A DNA stretch of 41,351 nt from Pelagibacterales bacterium SAG-MED09 (GCA_014654245.1 JACWDG010000001.1:32501-73851), one strand, 5' to 3'; counted from the stretch's first letter, positions 11,096 to 19,941 are shown. Program-made: numbers and translations. Notes: generated by a model from the sequence alone, not told the origin.

Positions 11096-11132
11096 ACTAT
11101 TTAAAAAAGTTATTTAATACTTATATTAGAGT

Positions 11133-11138
11133 TATAAT
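11133..11138 (+). promoter_or_regulatory. Possible -10 element for secA
   Basis: A consensus TATAAT lies 20 bases before the secA ATG in the 63-base argJ-secA divergent gap. The sequence at the -35 distance (TTATTT, 11110-11115) is weak. In DNA this AT-rich a chance match is quite possible. Confidence 0.35.
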
Positions 11139-11158
11139 TAAAATATATATCAAAACCA

Positions 11159-13723
11159 ATGTTTAATCCGCTAAACTTTATCTCTAAATTTATTAAATCT
11201 ACCAATCAAAAAGAGTTGGATAGAATAGGTAAAATTGTTAATGACATCAATAATTTAGAGGAAAAGTTTAAATCTTTAAAAAATGAGGATTTTCCAAAAA
11301 AAACTCTGGACTTAAAAAAAAGAATTAAAAGTGGGGAAACATTAAATCAAATTTTACCAGACGCTTTTGCTTTAGTGAGAGAGGCATCTAAAAGATCTAG
11401 AGATGAACGTCATTATGATGTTCAATTAATTGGAGGGATAGTTTTACACGAAAATAAAATTGCCGAGATGAGAACTGGTGAAGGTAAAACTTTAACTATC
11501 GTATTATCCGCATATTTGAACGCCCTAGAGGGAAAAGGTGTACATGTAGTGACTGTAAATGATTATTTGGCAAAAAGAGACTCCCAAGAAATGGGTCAGA
11601 TCTATAATTTTTTAGGTTTATCATCTGGCTTTATCAATAATGATCAGAGCGATCTAGATAGACAAAAAAACTATAATTGTGACATCACTTACGCAACTAA
11701 TAGTGAATTAGGATTTGATTATCTCAGAGACAATATGAAGTATTCCAAAGATGAAAAGGTTCAAAGAGATCACCATTATTCAATTGTAGACGAAATAGAC
11801 TCATGTTTAATTGATGAAGCAAGAACGCCCCTTGTTATTTCTGGAACTGCTGAAGATAAGACCAGTCAATACTTGGCCATTGATAAATTAATCAAACAGT
11901 TAAATAAAGCTGATTATGAAATTGATGAAAAGGATAAAAATGTTCTACTAACTAACGAAGGTATTACTAATGTTGAAAAAATATTTTCAGGTGCAGGAAT
12001 TTTAAAAAATAATAATTTTTATGATCCAGAAAATTTATCTTTAGTTCATCATGTTAACCAAGCGTTGAGGGCAAATCATTTATTTGAAAAAGGTAAAGAT
12101 TATATTGTCAAAGATAATAGCTTAAAAATTATTGATGAACTTACAGGAAGAATTCTTGAAGGTAGAAGGTTTGGAGATGGTCTCCATCAAGCTTTGGAGG
12201 CTAAAGAAAAAATTGAAATTCAAGCAGAAAACCAAACACTTGCATCTATTACTTACCAAAATTATTTTAAACTTTATAAAAAAATATCTGGTTGTACAGG
12301 TACAGCAGCAACTGAGGCAGAAGAGTTTTATGAAATTTATAATTTACCTGTAGTTATAATTCCAACTAATAATCCTATGATACGTAAAGATTATAATGAT
12401 CAAATTTTTAGAACGGAACAAGAGAAAAACCTTTCAATAATTAAAAAGATAAAGGAATGTAATGAGATTGGCCAACCATTATTAATATTTACTTCTAGTA
12501 TCAATAAATCTGAAATCTACTCAAAATTGTTGGATAAAGAAAATATTAAACACATAGTTCTAAATGCCAAAAATCATGAAAATGAAGCTGAAATTATAGC
12601 AAATGCAGGTAAAGAGAAATCAGTAATCATTACAACAAGTATTTCTGGCCGTGGCGTTGATATTCAACTGGGAGGAAAAAAAAGATCAATTCCTGATGAA
12701 CAACTAAAAAAAGATAAGAATAAAATCAAATCTATAGGTGGATTATTTGTAATCGGAACTGAAAGAATGGAATCAAGAAGAGTTGATAATCAAGCTAGAG
12801 GTAGATCTGGTAGGCAAGGTGATGAAGGAAGCTCAATATTTTATGTCAGTCTTGAAGATGATTTAATGAGAATATTTGGTTCTGAGTCTATGAATAATAT
12901 TCTCCAAAAACTTGGCTTAAAGGACGGAGAAAGTATTGATCATCCCTGGATCAATAAAGCTTTGGAAAGAGCACAACAAAAAGTCGAGGCTAGAAATTTT
13001 GATATTCGAAAAACACTAATTAAATTTGATAATGTATTAAATGATCAGCGGCATGTGATTTTTTCACAAAGAAATGATGCAATGAATAGTGATCGAATAT
13101 TTTTTTATTCAGAGGATTTTTTAAATGAAATTATTGATGATTTAATAAGATTAAAGACACAAAATATTATAAATCCAAAAAATAACGAATTTAATAATAA
13201 ATTAAAATCATTAATGGGAAAAAATTTGGAGGAAGTGGAGTTTTTAAAGCTTCTTTCTTTAAAAAATAATGAATTCAAAGCAAAAATATTAGAATATTTT
13301 AATAAAAATAGAAGTGAAAGAACACAATTATTAGGTGAAGATCAATCCAAAGAAATTGAGAAAAAAATTCTTCTACAATCTATCGATATGAACTGGAAGT
13401 CACATATACAATACTTGGAGCAGTTAAGACAAGTAGTTGGTTTAAGATCGTATGGTCAAAGAGATCCTTTAATAGAATACAAGAAAGAAGCATTTGAATT
13501 ATTTTCTAATTTGTTGGAAAAATTAAAATTTGATTACATTACAATTTTGATGAATTTAAAAGTGGTTGAAAAACCTCAAGAGGAAATAAATTCTAATAAA
13601 GTTGCTGAAAAGTTAAATAATCCTAAATGTCTTTTAATCTTTAAAAGAGATCAAAAAATTTCAAGAAATGATAGGTGTGAAGCAACAGGCAAAAAATTTA
13701 AACACTGCTGTGGTGCATTATAG
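11159..13723 (+). CDS. secA: Preprotein translocase ATPase SecA
   Basis: SecA drives proteins through the SecYEG channel by ATP hydrolysis. The 854-residue protein has Walker A MRTGEGKT (104-111), the DEAD-type IVDEIDSCLIDEARTPLVI, and helicase motifs including GRGVDIQLGG and ARGRSGRQGDEG. The C-terminal zinc-binding tail is present as RNDRCEATGKKFKHCCG, but the usual CxC is CEA, so one of the normal ligand positions is missing. Length is near the alphaproteobacterial norm. The last six bases overlap the convergent accA. Confidence 0.97.
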   Translation: MFNPLNFISKFIKSTNQKELDRIGKIVNDINNLEEKFKSLKNEDFPKKTLDLKKRIKSGETLNQILPDAFALVREASKRSRDERHYDVQLIGGIVLHENKIAEMRTGEGKTLTIVLSAYLNALEGKGVHVVTVNDYLAKRDSQEMGQIYNFLGLSSGFINNDQSDLDRQKNYNCDITYATNSELGFDYLRDNMKYSKDEKVQRDHHYSIVDEIDSCLIDEARTPLVISGTAEDKTSQYLAIDKLIKQLNKADYEIDEKDKNVLLTNEGITNVEKIFSGAGILKNNNFYDPENLSLVHHVNQALRANHLFEKGKDYIVKDNSLKIIDELTGRILEGRRFGDGLHQALEAKEKIEIQAENQTLASITYQNYFKLYKKISGCTGTAATEAEEFYEIYNLPVVIIPTNNPMIRKDYNDQIFRTEQEKNLSIIKKIKECNEIGQPLLIFTSSINKSEIYSKLLDKENIKHIVLNAKNHENEAEIIANAGKEKSVIITTSISGRGVDIQLGGKKRSIPDEQLKKDKNKIKSIGGLFVIGTERMESRRVDNQARGRSGRQGDEGSSIFYVSLEDDLMRIFGSESMNNILQKLGLKDGESIDHPWINKALERAQQKVEARNFDIRKTLIKFDNVLNDQRHVIFSQRNDAMNSDRIFFYSEDFLNEIIDDLIRLKTQNIINPKNNEFNNKLKSLMGKNLEEVEFLKLLSLKNNEFKAKILEYFNKNRSERTQLLGEDQSKEIEKKILLQSIDMNWKSHIQYLEQLRQVVGLRSYGQRDPLIEYKKEAFELFSNLLEKLKFDYITILMNLKVVEKPQEEINSNKVAEKLNNPKCLLIFKRDQKISRNDRCEATGKKFKHCCGAL

Positions 13724-14818
13724 AAAAATAAATCCAAAAAAAATAAGTAATAAAGAGAGAAAAATTCCAAAAAATATACCTTTTTTATTTTTATCAAAAA
13801 ATTGATCAAATTGATTTTTTTTATTATCGAGAGAGCTTAAATTTTCTGGGTTACTTATAAATCCTTTATTTCTTCCAATTTTTAAAAACTTATTTTTCCT
13901 TTGATCCAAAATTTCCTCAGGTGTCATTTCTTTAAATAAGTTTAAATTTTTTAAAATTGACTCTCTCACATTGCTTAAAATTAAATTTCTATCGCGATGG
14001 GCCCCACCCAAAGGTTCTGGTATCATCTCATCAATAACTTTTAATTCCAGTAGATCTTTTGCGGATAATTTCATAGCTTTTGCTGCATCAAGCATCTTTT
14101 TTGGATCTCTCCATAAAATTGTTGCACATCCTTCTGGGGATATAACTGAATAAATTGCATTTTCTAGCATTATGACTTTACTTGATGAAGCTAATGCTAT
14201 TGCTCCTCCAGAACCACCTTCGCCTATAATAATAGCAAATGTTGGAACTTTTAGTTTCATGCAACATTCAATTGATTTTGCGATTGCTTCCGCTTGCCCT
14301 CTCTCCTCAGCTCCAACCCCAGGATAAGCTCCTGGTGTATCAATAAAAGATATTATTGGAATATTAAATTTATCAGCTAGCTCCATGAGACGAATTGTTT
14401 TTCTATAACCTTCTGGTCTCATCATTCCAAAGTTTCTTTCTATTCTAGATTCTAAATTCTCACCTTTTTCTTGCCCTATAACTAAAACTGATTGACCATT
14501 AAATTTTGCAAAGCCAGCAAGGACTGATTTATCTTCACCATAATACCTATCACCTGCCAAAGATATAAAATCTTCAAATAAATTATCTATAAAAAATTTT
14601 GACTTAGGTCTGTCCTCATGTCTTGCAACCATTGTGGTTTGCCAAGGGTCTAATGATGAATAAATTTCTCTTAATTTTTCATCAAGTTCATCTTGAGTTT
14701 TTGAAATTTTAGCTGTGTCAACCTCTGATAGACCACCATGATTATAAGGATCTTTTAACTTATCAAGTTCACTTTCTAGTATCTTTATATCGTTTTCAAA
14801 ATTTAAATAATTTTTCAT
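13718..14818 (-). CDS. accA: Acetyl-CoA carboxylase carboxyltransferase alpha subunit with C-terminal hydrophobic tail
   Basis: AccA and AccD form the carboxyltransferase that makes malonyl-CoA for fatty acids. The protein has the AccA start (FENDIKILESELDKL), the domain core IIGEGGSGGAIALA and PEGCATILWRDP. At 366 residues it is longer than the usual ~320. After the normal end come a polar linker (NKKNQFDQFFDKNKKG) and a 20-residue hydrophobic segment (347-366, GIFFGIFLSLLLIFFGFIFL) ending the protein, which looks like a tail anchor. The tail is in uninterrupted frame and its last codons overlap secA. accD is at 35717. Confidence 0.93.
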   Translation of the reverse strand: MKNYLNFENDIKILESELDKLKDPYNHGGLSEVDTAKISKTQDELDEKLREIYSSLDPWQTTMVARHEDRPKSKFFIDNLFEDFISLAGDRYYGEDKSVLAGFAKFNGQSVLVIGQEKGENLESRIERNFGMMRPEGYRKTIRLMELADKFNIPIISFIDTPGAYPGVGAEERGQAEAIAKSIECCMKLKVPTFAIIIGEGGSGGAIALASSSKVIMLENAIYSVISPEGCATILWRDPKKMLDAAKAMKLSAKDLLELKVIDEMIPEPLGGAHRDRNLILSNVRESILKNLNLFKEMTPEEILDQRKNKFLKIGRNKGFISNPENLSSLDNKKNQFDQFFDKNKKGIFFGIFLSLLLIFFGFIFL

Positions 14819-14880
14819 TTATATTAGAATATTACTTATGTACTAAAAAAGGCAGTAAATGTTAATGATTATTTAATCAA

Positions 14881-14908
14881 TTGACATAAATATATATATT
14901 AGTAAGTT
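14881..14908 (+). promoter_or_regulatory. Probable promoter of the riboswitch-glcB transcript
   Basis: A perfect -35 TTGACA (14881-14886) lies upstream of the riboswitch. With 16-base spacing the -10 would be TAAGTT (14903-14908), a weak match, giving a start near 14915, exactly where the first aptamer's P1 stem begins. Nearby TATATT runs are at the wrong spacing. The -35 is convincing; the -10 is not certain. Confidence 0.5.
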
Positions 14909-14914
14909 TTAAAA

Positions 14915-15060
14915 ATCGGGAGAGACTAATAATTTAGCACCGAAGGAGCAACCACCCCGGAAACTCTCAGGTAAACTGGACCGATAAAAGCATAACACTC
15001 TGGAAAGTGAATAGTTTTCCGCCGAAGGAGTAAAACTCTCAGGCAAAAATACAGATGGGG
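14915..15060 (+). ncRNA. Tandem glycine riboswitch (gcvT type) upstream of malate synthase
   Basis: Two glycine aptamers lie in tandem. Aptamer 1 (14915-14985) is closed by ATCGG/CCGAT and has the core GCACCGAAGGAGCAA and AAACTCTCAGG. A short linker, AAAAGCATAAC, follows. Aptamer 2 (about 14997-15060) has the core GCCGAAGGAGTAAAACTCTC and AGGCAAAAATACAGATGGGG, closing by TCTG/CAGA. Both cores match the known glycine-binding consensus, which normally controls glycine cleavage genes. Control of malate synthase by this element is known from SAR11, where glycine is reported to activate it. The 3' end of aptamer 2 overlaps an in-frame ATG (15055), so control could act on translation start. Confidence 0.95.
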
Positions 15061-15075
15061 TTATTTATAAGTGAT

Positions 15076-17262
15076 ATGCAAGAAAAATATAAACATATAC
15101 ATAATCTTAAAGTTTCAGAAAAACTTTTCAACTTTGTTAACAATGAATTGCTGAAGGATACTGAGATCACACCAGAAAATTTCTGGAAAGGTTTTGATCA
15201 GGCGGTGCATGAACTAGCTCCAAGAAATAAGGAGTTACTAAAAATTAGAGATCAATTACAAAAACAAATAGATGATTGGCATATTAAAAATAAAGGAAAT
15301 AAAATTAATACTGATGAATACAAAAAATTTCTTTTAGAGATAGGCTATTTAAAAGAAGAAGGTCCAGATTTTAAAATTGAGACTAATAATATTGATGAAG
15401 AAATTGCAACAGTAGCAGGACCGCAACTTGTTGTTCCAATTATGAATGCTAGATATGCTCTCAATGCTGCTAACGCAAGATGGATGAGTTTATATGATAG
15501 CTTGTATGGAACTGACGCAATCGAAGAGTCAGAAGACAGTACTTCACAAAGATATGATCCTGAAAGAGGAGAGGCTGTAATTAAGTATGGGAGAGAATTT
15601 CTTGATAAATACTTCCCATTAACTAATTTAAGTTGGAAAGATATAACTGGTATTGCGATTCAAAACGGTGAATTAAAAATACTAAAAGGTGTAGATGTAA
15701 TTGATTTAAAAGAAAAAAATAAGTTTATTGGACACAGGGGTGAAGCTGATACTCCATCTGCTGTTATTTTAAAAAATAATAATTTACATATAGAAATATT
15801 AAAGAATCCAAGAGCTTTTAGCGCTCAACAAGATCATGCTGGTATAAGTGATATTATATTAGAGTCTGCAGTTTCAACAATATGTGATAACGAAGACAGT
15901 GTTGCTGCTGTTGATGCTGAAGATAAGGTATTGTGTTACCAAAATTGGTTGGGATTGATGAAAGGAAACCTGATCAGTCAATTTGAAAAAGACGGAAAGA
16001 CCTTTGAAAGGAAACTGAATCCAAATAGAAGTTATGTTTCTAAAGATGGCAAAGGATTAAAGTTACATGGTAGAAGCTTGCTTCTTATCAGAAATGTAGG
16101 TCATTTGATGACAAATCCTTCGATAATTTTAAAAGATGGAAATGAAATTCCAGAAGGCTTAATGGATGCATTTATTACAACTGCTGCAGCTTTACATGAT
16201 TTGAAAAAAAAAGGAAATTCAAGGGCTGGATCTATATATATTGTGAAACCAAAAATGCATGGTCCTGAAGAAACTGCATTCACTGATTTAATTTTTACTA
16301 AAGTTGAGGAGGTTTTAAATTTAGAAAAATACACTTGTAAAATTGGTATAATGGATGAAGAAAGAAGAACTTCTGTAAACCTTAAGGAATGTATAAGATC
16401 TCTTAAAAAAAGAGTGTTTTTTATAAATACTGGATTTTTAGATAGAACTGGTGATGAAATACATACCTCAATGGAAGCGGGTCCAATGATAAAAAAAGGT
16501 GATATGAAATCATCTAAATGGATTGAAGCATATGAAAATAATAATGTAGATATAGGTCTTATGTGTGGGTTTTCAGGAAAAGCACAAATTGGAAAAGGAA
16601 TGTGGGCAATGCCAGATAAAATGAGAGATATGTTAGAACAAAAAACAAATCACTTAAATGCTGGAGCAAATTGTGCATGGGTACCATCTCCTACAGCCGC
16701 AGCATTACATGCCTTGCATTACCACGAAATTGATATATTTAAAAAACAAAAGGAGATACAATCTAGAAATCCTGCAAAACTAAAAGATCTGCTGACAATA
16801 CCAATTGCAGACAGAACCAATTGGTCAATTGAAGAGATAAATAAAGAAATATCTAACTCAGCTCAAACATTATTAGGTTATGTTGTACGATGGGTAGATC
16901 AGGGTGTTGGTTGTTCAAAAGTTCCTGATATTAATAACATTGGATTGATGGAAGATAGAGCAACTTTGAGAATTTCATCTCAACACATTGCAAACTGGTT
17001 GCACCATGGAATTACTACAAAAATTCAGGTTATTGAGATAATGAAAGAAATGGCGAAGGTAGTTGATGAACAAAATGAAAATGATCCTTCTAATAGTAGA
17101 GATAGTGAGTCTGGGTATACTAAAATGTCAGACGATTTTGAAAATTCAATTGCTTTTTCAGCTGCTTGCGATTTAATCTTTAAAGGAAAAAAACAACCAT
17201 CTGGATACACAGAGCCATTACTCCATCTAAATAGAACAAAAATAAAATCTATTCAGAACTAG
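15076..17262 (+). CDS. glcB: Malate synthase G
   Basis: The enzyme condenses glyoxylate with acetyl-CoA to malate, letting the cell use glyoxylate made from glycine or glycolate. From the ATG at 15076 it has 728 residues, matching the G-isoform. Visible motifs are FWKGFDQAVHELAPRNKELL near the start, NARWMSLYDSLYGTDAI, and the C-terminal NWLHHGI and GYTEPLLH regions. An in-frame ATG at 15055 would add seven residues but lies inside the riboswitch's last stem. The E. coli GlcB N-terminus aligns better with the start at 15076. The 3' end overlaps recR by 14 bases. Confidence 0.95.
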   Translation: MQEKYKHIHNLKVSEKLFNFVNNELLKDTEITPENFWKGFDQAVHELAPRNKELLKIRDQLQKQIDDWHIKNKGNKINTDEYKKFLLEIGYLKEEGPDFKIETNNIDEEIATVAGPQLVVPIMNARYALNAANARWMSLYDSLYGTDAIEESEDSTSQRYDPERGEAVIKYGREFLDKYFPLTNLSWKDITGIAIQNGELKILKGVDVIDLKEKNKFIGHRGEADTPSAVILKNNNLHIEILKNPRAFSAQQDHAGISDIILESAVSTICDNEDSVAAVDAEDKVLCYQNWLGLMKGNLISQFEKDGKTFERKLNPNRSYVSKDGKGLKLHGRSLLLIRNVGHLMTNPSIILKDGNEIPEGLMDAFITTAAALHDLKKKGNSRAGSIYIVKPKMHGPEETAFTDLIFTKVEEVLNLEKYTCKIGIMDEERRTSVNLKECIRSLKKRVFFINTGFLDRTGDEIHTSMEAGPMIKKGDMKSSKWIEAYENNNVDIGLMCGFSGKAQIGKGMWAMPDKMRDMLEQKTNHLNAGANCAWVPSPTAAALHALHYHEIDIFKKQKEIQSRNPAKLKDLLTIPIADRTNWSIEEINKEISNSAQTLLGYVVRWVDQGVGCSKVPDINNIGLMEDRATLRISSQHIANWLHHGITTKIQVIEIMKEMAKVVDEQNENDPSNSRDSESGYTKMSDDFENSIAFSAACDLIFKGKKQPSGYTEPLLHLNRTKIKSIQN

Positions 17263-17860
17263 AATTTAAATTTGAGCGATTTTTAAAAGCTGAAAATAAA
17301 GTTCCATCATCTAAACTTTCTATTTCTCCTCCAACAGGTAAACCTTGTGCTAATTTTGTAATTTTTACATTAGTTTTTTTTAAACTATCCTGAATGTAAT
17401 ACGCAGTTGTTTGACCTTCTACCGTAGCACTAGTTGCTAAAATAACTTCTTCTATTTTATCTTTTGCTACTCTATCAACTAAAGAATTAATTAATAAGTC
17501 TTCTCTTCTATGACCTGTTGAAGCAATAGTTCCTCCAAGAATGTGAAAATATCCTTTATATATATTTGAGTTTTCAATAGACCATTGATCAGCTATATCT
17601 TCAACAACACAAATTTTATTATATTTTTCTTTTACATTTTCACAATTTACACATCCCTCATTAGCTGATTTTAATGAACCACATGAATTACAACGAGTTA
17701 CATTTTTATAAACTTGAGCCAAAGAGTTTACTAAAGGTTTAATAATTTCATCTCTGTTGTTTATAAGCTTTAAAACAATTCTTTTTGCTGATTTCGGACC
17801 AAGACCAGGTAATTTCGAAATCAATTTTACTAAATCTTCTATTTCAGGAATACTTTGCAT
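17249..17860 (-). CDS. recR: Recombination protein RecR
   Basis: RecR works with RecO/RecF to load RecA at single-strand gaps. The 203-residue protein has the helix-hairpin-helix LPGLGPKSAKRIV, a four-cysteine zinc finger (CNSCGSLKSANEGCVNC) and a Toprim region (ICVVEDIADQWSIE). The ATG at 17860 directly follows a TTG in the same frame; ATG is chosen. It is third in dnaX-ebfC-recR, a common bacterial arrangement, and its end overlaps the end of convergent glcB. Confidence 0.95.
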   Translation of the reverse strand: MQSIPEIEDLVKLISKLPGLGPKSAKRIVLKLINNRDEIIKPLVNSLAQVYKNVTRCNSCGSLKSANEGCVNCENVKEKYNKICVVEDIADQWSIENSNIYKGYFHILGGTIASTGHRREDLLINSLVDRVAKDKIEEVILATSATVEGQTTAYYIQDSLKKTNVKITKLAQGLPVGGEIESLDDGTLFSAFKNRSNLNSSSE

Positions 17861-17863
17861 CAA

Positions 17864-18181
17864 CTATAAAGGCCATTTAAAACCAGGAATACCTAATCCA
17901 CCAGTTGCTTTTGAAATTTCCTCAGTTGTTTTGGATTTTAATTGGGCTTTCGCATTATTATGAGCTGCAACTATTAAATCTTCTATAATTGATTTATCTT
18001 CTTTTAAAATATCGCCTGATAATTCTATTTTTTGCATTTCTCCCTCACCATCTAAACTAACCTTAACAGAATTAGAGCCCGAAATACCTTCAACTCTAAT
18101 ATTCTTTATTTTTTCTTGGCTTTCTTTCATTTTAGCTTCTAATTCTTTTGCTTTATCCAATATCTTTGAAAAGTCTGTCAT
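17864..18181 (-). CDS. ebfC: YbaB/EbfC-family nucleoid-associated protein
   Basis: A 105-residue protein with an N-terminal coiled coil (LDKAKELEAKMKESQEKIKN), a beta core (VRVEGISGSNSVKVSLDGEGE-like, with short family motifs) and a C-terminal GLGIPGF segment, as in the YbaB/EbfC DNA-binding dimers. It sits between dnaX and recR as in most bacteria, overlapping the dnaX stop by four bases (ATGA). It probably binds DNA as a dimer; specific targets are unknown. Confidence 0.92.
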   Translation of the reverse strand: MTDFSKILDKAKELEAKMKESQEKIKNIRVEGISGSNSVKVSLDGEGEMQKIELSGDILKEDKSIIEDLIVAAHNNAKAQLKSKTTEEISKATGGLGIPGFKWPL

Positions 18182-19839
18182 TTATCATAATCCTTTCGTA
18201 AAGGCTTAACTTCAATTAATTCCGCATCAGGAAAGTACTCTGATAAAGTTTTATATAAATTTGATTTTTTCATATCTTCAATTAGCTTCTTTTGCTTGTT
18301 TTTTTCTTTATCCTTAATTGAAATTTCCCCTTTGTTTTTACTAAAACTTATCATCCATCTTTGTTTAGTCCATTCTAATAATTTTGTTGATAAATTTTTT
18401 ACAAAATCTTTATCTAAATTATCATTAAAAGAAATTTCAATTCTTCCATTTTCAAATTTTACTAAATTTACGTTTTTTTCAAGCTCATATTTAAGATTCA
18501 TTTCCTTTTTATTCAAGCATAGTTCTACTAATTCATTAAATGATTTAATTATAACTTCATTTGTAACTTTTGTTTCTATTAATGGTTCTGATTTAATCTT
18601 TTTTTCTTGTGATACATTTTTTATTTGATTGATAATCTCTTTGTTAACTATCTGGGATGGAATATTTTGCTGAGTGTTATCATCTTTATTATTTATTTCT
18701 GTATCATCATATCCACTTTTATCTTTCGGCTTAAAGCTTTTAAGATGAATTAATCTTAATAAAAACATTTCAATTGAAAGATGTTGATTAGAAACAATAT
18801 CCAACTCACCAAGAGTCTGTACTGTAAATTGCCAAAATAAAATTAATACATCTGTATCAATATTATTTGATATTTCTTTAATTTGATTAAACTGCTCATC
18901 ATTTAATGAAAAATTAGTACTTTCTATTGTAAGTGAATTAATATTCTTAAAATAATATAAAATTTCTAAAAAATCATTAATGAATATTTTTGGTTCAACA
19001 CCTTGGTCATAAATCTTTTTATAATTTTCGATAACTTTATTTTCATCACCTTTCAAAATTAAATCAAATATGTTTATAAGTTGTGATTTATCGAAATAAC
19101 CAAATATTTTTTGAGCAGCTCTTAGATCTAATTCTTTGCCATTATCAAGACTTAGAAGAGCTCTATCTAATAAAGAAAGTGCATCTCGTACAGATCCTTC
19201 TGATATTTTCACAATAAGTTTTAAAGCATCATCTGTTACTTTTCCGTTTTCTTTATCTTTTATTTGTTTTATAAAATTAAATAGTTCGGTCGATTTAATT
19301 CTAGAAAGATCAAATTTTTGACATCTAGAGACTACTGTAATAGGTATTTTTTTAATTTCTGTTGTGGCAAATATAAATTTTAAATACTGTGGGGGTTCCT
19401 CTAATGTTTTTAGCAACGCATTAAAAGCTTGCTTACTTAACATGTGAACTTCATCAATAATAAAAATTTTGTATTTAGATGAAGTAGGGCCGTATCTTGA
19501 AAACTCAATTAAATCTCTAATATCATCTACACCTGTTTTGCTCGCTGCATCCATTTCAAGAACATCAATGTGACTAGAGTTAGCTATAGCCTCACAATTT
19601 TCACATGGTTTTTCTTTACACAAATTTTCAATACCATTTAAACAGTTCAATGACTTTGCTACAATCCTTGCAGTTGTAGTTTTTCCTATTCCTCTAATCC
19701 CTGTAAAAAGATAAGCATTTGGTACTTTATTAGCTTTAACAGAATTTATAATTGTCTCAGAAACAACTTCCTGACCAATTAAATCATCAAATGATTGAGG
19801 TCTGTACTTTAGTGCTAAAACTTTAGTATTTTTATTCAT
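18178..19839 (-). CDS. dnaX: DNA polymerase III subunits gamma and tau
   Basis: DnaX is the ATPase of the clamp loader; tau also tethers polymerases and helicase. The 553-residue protein has the start KYRPQSFDDLIGQE, Walker A TGIRGIGKTT (about 46-55), a four-cysteine zinc module (CLNGIENLCKEKPCENC), Walker B FIIDEVHMLS, and the sensor region LLKTLEEPPQYLKFIFATTE. Domains I-III end near residue 370, then a polar linker and a tau C-terminal domain follow. The linker contains an A AAA AAG slippery site (18598-18604) that could give a ~415-residue gamma. Expression is probably partly from upstream of the SRP RNA. Confidence 0.96.
   Translation of the reverse strand: MNKNTKVLALKYRPQSFDDLIGQEVVSETIINSVKANKVPNAYLFTGIRGIGKTTTARIVAKSLNCLNGIENLCKEKPCENCEAIANSSHIDVLEMDAASKTGVDDIRDLIEFSRYGPTSSKYKIFIIDEVHMLSKQAFNALLKTLEEPPQYLKFIFATTEIKKIPITVVSRCQKFDLSRIKSTELFNFIKQIKDKENGKVTDDALKLIVKISEGSVRDALSLLDRALLSLDNGKELDLRAAQKIFGYFDKSQLINIFDLILKGDENKVIENYKKIYDQGVEPKIFINDFLEILYYFKNINSLTIESTNFSLNDEQFNQIKEISNNIDTDVLILFWQFTVQTLGELDIVSNQHLSIEMFLLRLIHLKSFKPKDKSGYDDTEINNKDDNTQQNIPSQIVNKEIINQIKNVSQEKKIKSEPLIETKVTNEVIIKSFNELVELCLNKKEMNLKYELEKNVNLVKFENGRIEISFNDNLDKDFVKNLSTKLLEWTKQRWMISFSKNKGEISIKDKEKNKQKKLIEDMKKSNLYKTLSEYFPDAELIEVKPLRKDYDK
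18598..18604 (-). promoter_or_regulatory. Candidate -1 programmed frameshift site in dnaX
   Basis: On the coding strand the zero-frame codons GAA AAA AAG (E412 K413 K414) contain the heptamer A AAA AAG in the correct phase. After a -1 slip the next codons are GAT TAA, one Asp and then stop, giving a product of about 415 residues that ends in the linker after domain III. This matches the layout of the E. coli dnaX site, which ends gamma one codon after the same heptamer. I see no strong stimulatory hairpin. A runs are common in this genome, so it is a candidate only. Confidence 0.45.
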
Positions 19840-19849
19840 TTTAATATTC

Positions 19850-19937
19850 TAGGAGACTAGAACCTGAATAGCTGTCTCTACGATTGCTTCCGTTAAGATC
19901 TAGTCGGGTTCAAGCAGCATCCACCTCTAGCCTCCAT
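19850..19937 (-). ncRNA. ffs: Signal recognition particle RNA (small, 4.5S type)
   Basis: The minus-strand transcript begins about TGGAGGCTAGA and ends TCTAGTCTCCTAG, forming a 10-bp closing stem (GGAGGCTAGA/TCTAGTCTCC, one G-U). The interior has CCCGACTAGATC, a UUAA apical loop and CGGAAGCAATCG, resembling the asymmetric loop and Ffh-binding GGAAGCA of bacterial SRP RNA. Its place immediately upstream of dnaX is typical for alphaproteobacteria. About 88 bases fits the small form without an Alu domain. Ends are estimated from the closing stem. Confidence 0.8.
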
Positions 19938-19941
19938 AACT

